Source: Branchiostoma floridae
Lineage: Eukaryota; Chordata; Leptocardii; Amphioxiformes; Branchiostomatidae
Length of the DNA stretch: 64,000 nucleotides
Assembly (NCBI RefSeq): GCF_000003815.2
Contig: NC_049981.1
Location: 16,997,781-17,061,780, forward strand
Direction: 5' to 3'
Each line of letters opens with the position of its first letter. The stretch's first letter is position 1. Under the pieces are notes generated by a model that saw only the letters and a program-made list of their open reading frames with translations, ran no database searches and was not told the origin of the DNA. The position numbers were made by a program, and so were the translations under genes. Positions 50,442-61,610 of the stretch are shown here, piece by piece.

Positions 50442-51894
50442 GTAAATGATTGACAGCTTGGTATTTGTCACTTAAGTGCTCATGGGTCGTCCTTGATTGA
50501 TCAACCCAGCCACAATCTGTAGATATTTGGGGAACAACTTTCAGGCAAAGCAAATATAGCAAATTGTTTTCACAATGTTATTGTTTTTGAGAACCAATTG
50601 CCAAGAAGAAATGTACCTTAATTACACAAAGTTGGTGGTAAAACTACAACAGAGGTAAGCTGATAAGAGAGTCATCTGATGGACATATAAGTTGAAAATT
50701 GAAAAGGGACATCAAAAAGTGAACACAACAAAGAACAGACTTATTTCTGCGTTCTCTGACATTGAGTCTTCATCATTTTGCCATTGTTTGTAATTTTTCT
50801 GGAAACTGCAGGTTGCCGTTGCAGACGTTGAACCCTGTCTTCCTACCTCCTCGTTAATAATTCAGTCAATACAAACTGCCTTAGTGTCAACTCTAGTGTA
50901 AAAGTCATGTTACAAAGCTGGCTAATTGACCTTACAAAGATACGTCTGCTCACATCGGGGTGTAGAAGTAGTAAAGAGGACTGAAAGCCAATAAAGGTTC
51001 TGTGTTACTGTGTTTTGATTGGTCCTTTGGGAGCTGCTCCACTGAGGAGCATGTGCCCTTGCATACAAGACATGTGTGACAAGACATACTGATTGTTGAG
51101 ATGACTTGGGGATGTGGATAGCTGTGTACTAATTGGTCCCTCGGGATGTTGTGCGACAAAGTAGGAATGAAAGTTGTTGAGCAGGTCAGTCTCAGGAGCA
51201 TTTCATCAACTTGGCACACGGCACAAGGGGGAACTGCTATTAATCATGATCAACTGTTGGATATCGTGACACCAAGGTTTTAGTGACAATGGAAGCATGG
51301 CAATGTACTAAATTAAAAATCAACAATAAGTTCCACAGTAATGAAGTTTAACTTGTTTTAAAGCCCAGCACTTCATTGTAGACTTAAGAATTGATGTGAA
51401 TCAATACATTTCAATGCCACAAGTATATATTTTGATTGAAGGAACTTAAGTATTTTATTACTAGAGATTATTATGTTAGAAAATAAACAGATCTGTTGAG
51501 AAATCATATTGAAAAAGCTGTCTAAGTACTGAAAAAATGAAGCATCTTGTTGGCATTTAATAAGACTTTCTTCTTTTTAAAATTCTATATATTTTTTGTA
51601 ACCTAGGCAGGTAAATGAAAGCATTTTCTGTTCACTTTGCAAAGAGGTATGAATGCTGGCCAACACCACATTGACTGTGACAAATGTGTTTAGGGGAAAT
51701 CTGAAGTTTAATTCTTGTTTCAAGATGGTGCTGCCGATAGCAAAGGATGATAACTAGATTTTCCTGTAGCACCAGAAGTGGTAATGGTTATGATGTCCTT
51801 GTCCAAATCACACCCCGTGAAGGCACACTATGAATCAATGGGCTGAGGCAGACCATTACAAATACTGCATTCTGTTTAGAATAGCTATACAACT

Positions 51895-52005
51895 TTTTTG
51901 GACAAATACCAATTTTTGGACAATTTTACCCAATGACATAATCATCAAGAGTAGTGACCAACTGTCCACATAGACCAGGTGTTACTGGTCCCCTAAGAAG
52001 TTTCC
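51895..52005 (+). repeat. GACCAC-family dispersed repeat, copy C
   Basis: TTTTGGACAATTTTACCCAATGACATAATCATCAAGA, then GTAGTGACCAACTGTCCACATAGACCAG, matches the right two thirds of copies A and B. Confidence 0.5.
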
Positions 52006-54110
52006 TTGGTCAGTTTTGTCTGTACATTGGATATTACATTTAACGGATTGGATGAAATCATGATAAAATAAAGCATAATAACTTAAACGTTTTGAGTAGA
52101 ACAGGAATATGTGCTGTTTAACTGTCAAGAAAGACATAAAATAAGAATTTTTTCTAGTTGCCCAGTATGATATATCCAAATGTATCTTCCCATGGTGCTG
52201 AAAGTGTGGATGTTCTTACATTTATCAGTGCTAGCTACAGTTCCACATCTGCCTCTCTCTAACTGGCATTTTGGTGACACAGTTTCTCTAAAAGCTCTCC
52301 TTAAATGTATGGCCTAGTAACCATCATAGTTTGCGACACCAAGACGACTGACCTCTAAGTGCATAGCTACCTTTAATCAGCTATGACAGCCGCTGCACAT
52401 TTTGATGATATCTAGAGGACATCTGTCCAAACGGTCGATGAAATGAGGACAAATTAGGTAGCGTATAGATTCACCTATATTTCAACATGTTTTGGAGCAA
52501 AGGTCAGAGGATGAAACTTGAAGATAAGCACTTGTGATATAAATATTAGATTAATTTGAATAATATGCCATGATGATATCTCTGCTCTTTTGCAAGCTTA
52601 ACTGGATCAAACTTGCTTTCCCTTTTTTTGCAAGGAGAGGCAGCATGTTACACTGACCAAAATGGTTATAGCAGAAAAGATAGATACTCTATAAAGTATC
52701 AATAGTTTCATGGTACCAAGGAAATTCCCGAAGCTCTTTTCGACAAGTACAATGGACAGTGGTTCATTGTTGTCCAATCCTAAGGACTGCAACCCTTTGA
52801 AGCATGTGTGATGGGTTAACGACAATAGCCGGGATTCAAACCCCTTGGTCTAGGAGTATGGTGGTGGATTGCTTGGCCATGCACACTACTCCGAGGTGTG
52901 CTGGAGTGACCCGCAACGTCCGTGTTGGAGTGGAGAGCCTCACATCCTTGGAGGAAATCAATGGCTTTCATTAGTGTCCCATTACTGTCTCCAGCGCTGG
53001 AGCAGACTACATGGGGATCAATATGATGCGCATGTCGGCCCCCTGATTCTCCCTTACCAGGACTCCGGCGACAACTTTCATGTTCTGAGAAGGACTGATC
53101 AGCGCCTGATGTGAAATAGATGATTCTGTTTTCAATCATCGTGAGTAACTAGCATCCCAGATACAGCTGTGTCTTTTTGACAATTCAGATATGTCTCTTT
53201 CACACATGATAGGGACAACATAAGGTTGTAAGAGTTGTTTTATCTTTGTAGCACATTTTACAACAATGATAAACTAATGTTAAAAGTGTGTTATCAGGCT
53301 AATTGTTGATATCTTCACAAAAGCAATGTAACCTCCCCTAAACCTGAAAGTGGTTGGTTCTAAAGGCATCATTTAGGATGTACCACTCGGCAGATGGGGT
53401 TTGCAGCATTCCTGGCATGACCTTGAAGAAACAAGCAATGCGAGACACACCATCTTTAAGATCAATACCAGCAAATGGAGATCTAGAAACCGGGGGCCTG
53501 TGCACTTTCTACTCAATTTCCGCAGCTAATCTGTGCATAAAGTATTCATACCAGGAACAACTCCATCACAATAAAGACAATATACAAGCTATTATGATAC
53601 AGATGAGCAACCAAAATAATGGATTCACACATCTGATATGGGTTTGCTTCAAATGCATCATCTACCATGGGGGCATGCCGGCGTGAACAAGAGCATGCTC
53701 CTACTCACAGGGGCTGGATGAAATCATTGGTGATGTTGGAATTTGGCAAGAGTTCCTTCAAAAATGTTGTTGTATCCCAATTGAATTAGATCAGAAAAGG
53801 ATGATGTAACAAAAAAACGAATGAGCACCATTTTCTTGACAGCTTTTTATCTTTTAAGCAATTCTTAACCAAGGTTTACAATGATAAAATAAAATTGTAG
53901 CACAGCTAGACTATATTTGCACTGTAGCAAAGCGTTTTATAAACACACAGTCAATGCCATTTCTTTGAACTTATTTTTGAGGCTAAAATTTGGGGAAATT
54001 TCCTTGGCTTGCAGTCAAGTCTTATAGTTTGAAACTCTGTGACACTATCCATATCCCATATTTTCTAACACTTTGCCTGCCATTGTGCACTTGAGATTAG
54101 ACCATCTCCT
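52006..54110. other. Intronic DNA, no gene seen
   Basis: Includes the tRNA-like head and a GC-rich part at 52880-53100 with overlapping frames on both strands (81 and 107 codons), both without known domains. 53340-53700 holds a 110-codon plus frame, also unrecognised. Confidence 0.5.
52832..52879 (-). mobile_element. tRNA-like pol III head, probable SINE or tRNA relic
   Basis: On the minus strand an A-box-like TGGCCAAGCAAT (plus 52868-52879) is followed 37 nt later by a B box GGTTTGAATCC (plus 52832-52842), close to tRNA spacing. The T-stem pairs poorly and no full cloverleaf forms, so this is not a functional tRNA gene. The 3' body would run leftward. The GC-rich DNA at 52880-53100 is on its 5' side. 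Confidence 0.4.
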
Positions 54111-54347
54111 GAGCTCTACCATACAGCCTGGCCTTACAACACCAACATCATTTTGACAAGAAAGGTGAGTGGCGTCAAAGAAAGCAAGATTTCTGAGTTA
54201 TTTCAAATCATTATCCTTGCCTATCCCCCCCCTTCCCCTTCCCATCCCTTAAGCTCTACCATACAGCCTGGTCTTAGCTTGCAACGCAAACATCATTTGA
54301 CAAGAAAGGTCAGTGTCATGGAGAGAAAGCAAGATTTCTGAGTTATT
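54111..54347 (+). repeat. Direct duplication, period 140 bp
   Basis: AGCTCTACCATACAGCCTGG...AACATCATTTTGACAAGAAAGGT...GAAAGCAAGATTTCTGAGTTATT occurs at 54112-54202 and 54252-54347. The two copies are joined by a C-rich stretch (CCCCCCCCTTCCCCTTCCC). Confidence 0.85.
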
Positions 54348-56945
54348 ACGTGGGAGATACCCGCAGACGTCCTCACAAATCACAGTGTCCATGTGAGCTG
54401 GTATCTCCGACCCCATTAATCTTTGGAGACCCCATCTCAGGGGAGGAGCCTTCTACCTAAAAGCTTTGGAAGATTTATGTCATATTCAAATGATGTTGTC
54501 AGATGGTATGTAGCAGGGAAAGTTGGTAATTTTTCTATTAGAAAATTAGAGAAATGTAAGTAACAAAACAAAACAGTTCTTACAATAAAACAATGATCAT
54601 TTCAAAATGTCCCTTGCTATGGTGTTAAATGTTCAAATTTGATCATGACGATGCCAATATGAACCTTTCGTGGGTAACAGTCATGTAAGTTTGATCAATT
54701 AATCTTTAATCATTCAGAGCTCTTAAAACTAAAACAGTATGACATATTGTAAATCTTAGAAAGTTACTTTTCAAAACATCACAGTAATAAGAATATAGAG
54801 CAGTCATAATCAACTGAAATAACTTGCTCATAACCTTTCAAAATAAGGCATACTTAAGAAAAATGCTATTGTATAATACAATGGAAGATGGAATTTTTGG
54901 TAGGTCCTATTTTTCGTTGTATTGAAAAACATAATTCATCCTAGTTCTCAAATAAAAGAGGTAATGGTGATGATACATGTAGCTACAGTAAGAAGTATGA
55001 GTCCTATTTTTGGTGTGTCCACAGAGACTATCCCAAAGATAGCTGCTTTGACTGTAAGTACATGGGTCATGCATTATTTAAATATGGTGACTTTGACACA
55101 CAAAAGTCAATGACAGGGCCTACACACCTCCATTTGAGGTTAATTCCCATTTTGAACATGACGCAGTGTGGCACACACTGAGAATTGAACATGACTGAAT
55201 AGAAGAGTGCATTTGTTATAACTAGCCTGAATGTTATCAAGCAGTCAATAAACTTGCTTCTGGATGAGAAATATTGTTATTGTTGATATATATGCATACT
55301 ACTGATACAGGTTACAGTCTTTGGCTAAGACACTGAACCTGTATGTCAAAGTGTGAGGTCACCATGTGATGGAGGGGAAGGTACTTACATTGTACTTCAC
55401 CCTTTTAAGGTATGAGACTTAAAAGGCCCAGCATTTGGCAAAGTATACATCTTCTCTTTTCTCCTCTCAATAAGTGTAAAGAATATGCAGAGTCAACTAT
55501 TGGCACCTAATGCTCCCATACACATGATCAAAGGCTTCACTTCTTCTCTTAAGGATGATCTGAATTTTGTGATAAGGTCCTCTCCCATATTTAGTAACTC
55601 TGGGGATTCAAACCAATGATCTCTGGGTTTCAACAAAGTATGCCTACTAACCAATTTCATCATAGGGACACTACTTCATCATACAGTCCTAATTATCACA
55701 ATCAGTGGGAGATAAGATTTTTGACAAGCTAAAGGCAATAATATGATGGCAATAAGAAGTCCCATAAATCTTGCTTCCTAAATTTCTAGAACAGAAAGTT
55801 GTGGGATCAATATCTTTAAAAAATGCAAGTTATCAAATTTCATGTCTATATGTATGTTCCAGTCACATCAACCATTACCATGCTACTGCTTGAGACATTT
55901 CCAAAATAAAACATTGAAAGGTTTTGAATGAATGTATTTGAGGTGCTAGGTACAGTTCAGAAAAAAAAAAGCATATCTGCAGAATATAACTGAATCAGCT
56001 TACAGATGTGTCTTATGTGGCACATTTCTCAAATAGGAGTTACTATTACTACTACTAGCCAATGCTATAGGGTTTAAATTAAAATTAACTAGGATTTTTC
56101 CATGGTTTATATTGACCAATGGAGGCCATGTGTATGTCTACAGTCCAGTCACATGAATCATTCTCTACGATGCTGCTCAGTGACCAGAATGGTTTGGAGA
56201 TGACACAAGGTCAACAGACATCAGAGCAGGGAATTATGGGCTAACTTTCCAATACTACCATCAGGAACCAATCACAGCCTTGGCATCAACCCGGCGACTG
56301 GTTAGTTACCAGGTCATCACTTCAGTGGGAACCCCTGTCCAACTTACTGTGCCATTGGGTAGAAGAAATGTGAGGGTTAACCACGGGACCTAAAACTAAA
56401 GCATCATAGATGCAACTTTTGACTGATTAACTGCAAGGTGCAAAATAGAAATAAAGGCTAATACAGACAAGAATTTACTAGCTAAACAAGAAGTGCTACA
56501 ATGAGTAAATATGTAATATATGTATGTTATCATGATCAGGTTGGGATAATAGTAATCAGTATCTAAAATTATCAAATACTGGTTAAAGAAACGTCATAGG
56601 CATTTGCAAAAACTTAATAAAACTGCAATCAAAACTAAGCTATGGTAGATATTGATTACTTCAAATGCGCTTTTGATTTTTTGGCAGAAATACATTTTGT
56701 ATGTGGACAAGTATTTGGATTTCTGTTGTTTTTTTCTTGCCAACATAAAAGCATATGGTCTGTTATCCTGATTGTCAGGCATGTGAATTACTAAACCCGA
56801 ATTGAAACTATATCTTAAACAGAAACATGTACGTCCAAAGCTAAGAATCTTTTGTGGGATTTCTGGATGTAGCAAAGCAATCTACTAGCTTCAGACATAT
56901 TCTTAGAATATATCTGTCTGGTAACTTAATGTGCAGAATATACCT
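54348..56945. other. Intronic DNA, no gene seen
   Basis: AT-rich; only the tRNA-like head at 55604 was recognised. Confidence 0.5.
55604..55653 (-). mobile_element. Second minus-strand tRNA-like head, probable SINE relic
   Basis: GGTTTGAATCCCC (B box, plus 55602-55614) lies 39 nt after TGGTTAGTAGGC, an A-box-like run with one base missing (plus 55642-55653). The B-box context resembles that at 52832. The element body may extend leftward to about 55400. Weak without an alignment to other copies. Confidence 0.35.
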
Positions 56946-57613
56946 CATTTTCAACATATTGGCATATTACATAACATAGTTTGACAATGCATATCTTTTT
57001 TTGCTCTTCCCAATACATCTATGCCAAGTCATTCTTCAAAATCTGCAATTTCAGGCTATTGTACTACCCAGAAGTCCACAGAAAGTAAATTTCATAGATG
57101 CCATCTGGACACCTATCAATTTTTGCCTGAGTTCTTAAAAAAAGAAGAAGAAATTTTGTTCCCATTTGCATTGCTTTTTATATAGTTAAATAAAAGGGAC
57201 ATTAGTGGCAGCTTTAGGTGTGGCTGGGGGGATACTATGGCATAGCTATCACACTAGTATCACTTTCTGCACTTCTTGAATACAGGAATACATGATGGGC
57301 ATGATGCCATGTATTATCACATCATTTACAACGTGTGTGGTCTCCAGTTTGAAAATTTAGGCATCTTGTCTTCTTTTGCTCATCTTGTTTCAACCCTTCT
57401 GCATTCAATTTAGTTCTGCAAAGGCCGTTATCCACATGATTTATTTGCTGAAGTCTAGCCAGGCAAACAGAGGTGGTGTACCACCCTTCTTGTCACGTTG
57501 CACACAGCTGGCTGTTTGTCAGACACCAGACGTGATATGTCTTCTCGGTCTTGACCTTCAGGTTCAGCATAAAGATCGGTGGCCTACTGCCCCAAACTGT
57601 GCACACATTAATC
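56946..57613 (+). repeat. Duplicated segment, long copy
   Basis: Its left end (TTTTCAACATATTGGCATAT, 56948 on) and right end (GGTCTTGACCTTCAGGT to GCACACATTAATC, 57547-57613) both recur in order in the short copy at 57942-58135. Confidence 0.65.
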
Positions 57614-57941
57614 AAAAGAATCACAAGACTTAGTATTAACTGTTTGAATACAGTTCTGATTCAAATAGCGAATCAACATACCTATTGCTATGTCACCTTT
57701 ATCTGCAGAATGTCCTATATCCGGTGTATTTAAAAACAGGATATCTAGGGTTTTTTTTATATTGTCTAAGTGTAAAACCACCATCCACCAACTTGATATC
57801 CCAAACTACCCTGTTTTTACAAACAAAGGATATACATGTAGGTTACATTGCGTTTACAGGTAAACTAGCTTTACAGATGGGTTTCAACTTGTAAAACAAC
57901 TAACATTTCAGTACTATGGACATGAAGATTGAAAGAAAGCA

Positions 57942-58135
57942 TATTTTCAACATATTGGCATATCACATAAGATATTTTGACAAAGTGTCTCTGTTCTTTC
58001 CCACTTCCTAATCACAGAGGTTTCAGTTTCAAGTTATCTGTGTGCCACTACAGGACAATATGTCTTGGTCTTGACCTTTAGGTCTGGCATGAAGATATGT
58101 AGCCTACTGCCCCATACCAGCGCACACATTAATCT
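57942..58135 (+). repeat. Duplicated segment, short copy (internal deletion of about 475 bp)
   Basis: TTTTCAACATATTGGCATAT with CACATAA.ATA (57943-57985) lies about 996 bp from its match. GGTCTTGACCTTTAGGT to GCACACATTAATC (58067-58135) lies about 520 bp from its match. The offset difference implies an internal deletion in this copy or an insertion in the other. Confidence 0.65.
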
Positions 58136-58374
58136 ACTCAGGTGTCTTCTCTTTACACACCGAAGGATGAGAAATTTTCAACAATTCATTAGAGGTAAAG
58201 GATGACAATAGATCCTTGTTTGCTGAACACAGCAATCAGAAAACGACTTCAGGTGTGAAATCACAAGGCGCAATTTTTCTAATTCGGAACAAACAGTCTT
58301 GGCCTGAAATTCTCAAAGAATACAGTTCACAAAATAAAGAATAAAACTTTGGATATTTTATATCACATTAAGTA

Positions 58375-59464
58375 TAACGGGAGGGGGCCATACTTCGACA
58401 CCCGTTCTAAGTGGATGCGCATGGCTTTTGTCAATGTACATTTTACAATGAACTCATAAAAAACAAGTTAAGATCTTGTATGCATCCATATAACTGTGAT
58501 TGAAGCTGTACAGATATATATTTCATTTAACGGTAGCGTTCCGCACTGTACTTTGACAGCGCACGAAACTTACGGCAGGTTTTCGGCTTGCGTCCTAGCA
58601 GAACGTTCCAACACAAAAAGGGGTCCAAATTCCGACATAGTAATAACTAGACCATCGCCGTGCATTTTTTAACAACTTTTGCAAATAAAATAGCACTAAA
58701 AGTCTTCATTATAATCTTTTTGTACTAAATATGGGTCATATTTTGTATTACGCGACTTATTCAAATACGGTGTGTTAAAACGTTTACCTCTAACGGTGAG
58801 ACCAACTTGACGCAAAACGGCAGCGCATTGTTACGTTGGACGGTGATGGCATTTTTCGCTTTTCGGCTTCCTTGATTGCCTTTTCATCCTGTCTTTAGGC
58901 AGCAGCAATGGCTACAGGATTTTTTAGTCGGTAGGGATAGATTTTTCTTGAATGTTTGTCGCTCTGCGGACGGGTTGACTGAGTTCAACGTGTTGAGCAT
59001 CGGTCGGCCGCCGGCGTGCGTGATAGTAAAATGGCGGGGCCCCGACTGTGTGAACATAATTTGTGGTATCATTTTAGCTCCGTTTATCCAACCCAGTTAA
59101 AGGCAAAACAGAACACAGGTATTATTTTTCGGAAGGCTAATAAACATCATTTCTATGTGTGGTGGTATTTTTTCACATGTCGTATTTTGCGAAGAATAAT
59201 TCCAGAGTTTCCCGGGCCATGGTCTCTATGCGTTCGCTCGTCAACTTGCACGGAAGGCGTCAAACTTGTGCAAGTTTTTCAATCGTTATCTGTGGGACTT
59301 GCTAACTTCGACACATACCCCGTCTTTGTAGTTATATACAACAAGGTTTGGTCAACAGTTAGTTGTACTTCTAATGTGCAGGCATCTATGCATTTCTCCG
59401 CAACAATGATTTTTAAAACCTGACGAAGTTTGGACCCCTGTCGAAGTATGGCCCCCTCCCGTTA
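58375..59464. mobile_element. 1.09-kb DNA transposon-like element with perfect 26-bp terminal inverted repeats
   Basis: Positions 58375-58400 (starting TAACGGGAGGGGGCC and ending ATACTTCGACA) are the exact reverse complement of 59439-59464. The sequence between is CpG-richer than its surroundings, which fits inserted DNA. A subterminal motif of the form CCAWACTTCGACA recurs: in both termini, as CCAAATTCCGACA near 58626-58638, and in inverted form near 59421-59433, next to GGGGTCC in the last two places. Such iterations often bind transposase. The outer bases are TTAA on the right and ATAA on the left, which could be a decayed TTAA target site, but I cannot assign a superfamily. No transposase domain was recognised, so it is probably non-autonomous. 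Confidence 0.82.
59016..59423 (+). other. 135-codon open frame inside the inverted-repeat element, no recognised domain
   Basis: After the LINE frame this is among the longest open frames in the window, and it ends about 16 bp before the right terminal inverted repeat. The predicted peptide is rich in aromatic and Cys residues (WWYFF near residues 49-53) and shows no zinc-finger pattern, DDE signature or other motif I know. The first codon is not a plain ATG. It may be a decayed transposon-encoded frame or chance opening in CpG-rich DNA. I favour chance or decay. Confidence 0.2.
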
Positions 59465-59719
59465 AAGAATTTCCTATTCAACAAATGTGGTATAGACTGG
59501 AGAAAGAGTTGTGTTAGTGTAAAGAACAATCACAATGGAAAGAACAAGCCATCATACATAACCATAGTGATGATATAACTCCTTACATACACAGAATGTT
59601 GCCATAAAATGAGCATAATGCTTGATGACTCAGAGCTGTGTAAGGGTTTAAAATATCATCTCCAATAAAACTAGCTTCTGTGACAAGTTGTTATCAGAGC
59701 CACCATTGAGTGCCATTAG

Positions 59720-60030
59720 TGATAAACGATCGTCACCATAATTAGAAACCCAGGGCCTCTTGATGAAAAATATTTCATGAAGGTGTCTCTAGGCGTTTGG
59801 CCCCATCTGCTAACTGCCACAAAGAGATTATCCCTGGCTCTCAGAAACATCAGGCAAAATCCTCTTGCAGTACAGCCCACTTTAAAAATAGTTCCCAGCC
59901 GTAAATGGAACTGTTGGTGGGACTTGGTGGATAAGTAGGCTTGCGGCAGCTTTGGCTGGATGAATGCTGCTTGTTCTAGCCATTTATGGCTGCAAATGCC
60001 ACAAGTTGTAGGTGATATGTCACAATTCAT
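59720..60030. promoter_or_regulatory. Candidate conserved non-coding block
   Basis: A balanced-composition block 260 bp right of the inverted-repeat transposon, with CATAATTAG, CCGTAAATGG, CCATTTATGGC and TGCAAATG (homeodomain/POU-type cores) and no repeat similarity. A minus-strand frame of 104 codons is open (59716-60030) but shows no domain. Function unknown. Confidence 0.25.
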
Positions 60031-60574
60031 TTTCAGAGTTTTGTTTGAGAAGTGTTGATTTTATCTTAACGGTTTTGGAGCTGCTTTTGAAGAGTGCATG
60101 ATATTAAACACTTTTGATTCCTACTACTCTAAATTTTGAAATATTTGTGAAGTTTCTCAGTGACTTTTCAATGCAAAACAATTTTGGAAACCACTTAATT
60201 AATAAGTATATTTATTGAATTACTACTGACTACAGAATTGTTTAAACCACAAACTCATACATGTATATCCCACTGCAGGGTATATATACCCTACAAAAAT
60301 AAACATAAGTATTCCTAAACATAATTGCAGTAGAGCTATTACATTAGCATTTCATTATGGCAGCTTGTCATTAAAAAAAAGGTCCCCAAGAAATTTATCT
60401 CATTTTTTATTTTTCTGAGAAATTAAGTTGGTTGTTGGTTATATTTAATGCCTACTTTTAATTCTATTTCAAACTCACCAACTAAATACATACTTCTGTT
60501 ACATGAGGGAGACAGTAACTTAACATCATTGCATGTCCATTCTGACAACCCTATATTCAAACAAATCTAAGTAT
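60031..60574. other. Intronic DNA, no gene seen
   Basis: AT-rich, nothing recognised. Confidence 0.5.
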
Positions 60575-60676
60575 GTTCTGGCACCTCAATGTTCCAACAC
60601 CCTTTAACCCTAACCCTATCTCCAACCCTAACATAGATTGTCTCCAGTAAGATGCCCCCTCCCCCTTATTCTCTAG
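60575..60676 (+). repeat. ACATAGGGGTGT-family repeat, locus 3, with telomere-like CCCTAA units
   Basis: ATGTTCCAACACCCTTTAACCCTAACC is followed by CTATCTCCAACCCTAACATAG and ends in GCCCCCTCCCCCTTATTC. The CCCTAA runs (about 60607-60632) look like short interstitial telomere-type repeats but belong to this dispersed family. Confidence 0.55.
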
Positions 60677-60812
60677 TGCAGCATTTATGCAGATGATTAC
60701 CATACATTGTACCATGTACAATTGTCGAGCAATCAAGTTCATTCATTCAATGCATACATCTGTTTCATTTCATTCATGCTCCAGCTCTGCAGAGAAAGAG
60801 CAATGATGATGA

Positions 60813-60833
60813 TAATGATGATGTTTCATTCCT
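60813..60833 (+). repeat. ATG trinucleotide microsatellite
   Basis: ATGATGATGATAATGATGATG, seven units with one variant. Confidence 0.85.
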
Positions 60834-60979
60834 GTCGGCTCACGTGCGAGAATATCATAGCAAGATAAATACAGACAATAATGTGCTATCCACGTACATT
60901 CATATACTATCCCAACAGTAACTCCCACCCACATGGAAATTGCAGGACAGTTGAAGGTGATCCAATTTCTACGTGAATG

Positions 60980-61480
60980 GCTACAAAAATACCCAGTGAC
61001 TCATATGTTATTGCCTGCACTGATTTTCACTAAGGTCAAGGACCTAGAATTTGTTCATCGATCTGTGTGCTAAAGTTACTACAAGTTAAAAGAACTTTGC
61101 ATTTCTATGACATACTCCACCTAAATAGCGATAGAAAAGACATCTGTATAAAGTAGCTTTGACTTTGAAGGAATGTTCAGAGTTCTAACTTTTTACAATT
61201 CCATTTAGAAAAGTCAGCATTTACATTGTGATTCATTGCATATCAAATGAATTGCTACAAAAATACCCAGTGACTCATATGTTTTGCATACAATAAACTT
61301 TATAAAGGCCAATGAACCTACTCATTCATCTGTATGTAGCTAGAAATTGTACAAACTTTGTGGTAGAACTCTGCTGGGATATCTTGATACAAATGATCAT
61401 TGTTCCAGATTTTAAAAATTACATTTAACTCAGCTTTTACATAAACATTGTGATTAACAAGACATTAAATCACCTGCTCT
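60980..61480 (+). repeat. Two-copy tandem duplication, period 274 bp
   Basis: GCTACAAAAATACCCAGTGA and CTCATATGTT occur at 60980 and 61254 without mismatch. TTCATC.ATCTGT, ACTTTG and CAGC.TTTACAT..ACATTGTGATT follow in order in both, with a net loss of about 58 bp in the second. The LINE begins about 100 bp further right. Confidence 0.75.
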
Positions 61481-61610
61481 CAGATTTCTGCAACATTTGA
61501 TTTTCAAGGCATATCGAGAAAGCATATTTGTACACAACCAAGTGCTTTATTCAACAAACGTTTTGGTGACTGTTTGACACCTCGACACAAATCCCTCAAA
61601 ATGGTACAGC

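Larger units (their letters stand above)
48261..51894. other. Intronic DNA, no gene seen
   Basis: CCAAT-type motifs are unusually frequent at 48320-51140. The part 49330-49660 is less AT-rich with a plus frame (106 codons, 49134-49451) lacking known domains. Confidence 0.5.

Noticed and set aside
52832-52879. Functional tRNA gene on the minus strand
   Set aside because: T-stem and acceptor do not pair, A box is imperfect; at best a relic.
52816-53139. Overlapping open frames on both strands (81 and 107 codons)
   Set aside because: No domain recognised; next to a tRNA-like repeat head and likely repeat-derived.
58375-59464. Assignment of the inverted-repeat element to piggyBac because of TTAA
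   Set aside because: Only the right side reads TTAA, the left reads ATAA, and no transposase is visible.
60598-60635. Telomere or chromosome-end sequence
   Set aside because: Only a few CCCTAA units inside a dispersed repeat that also occurs at 19555 and 41774.
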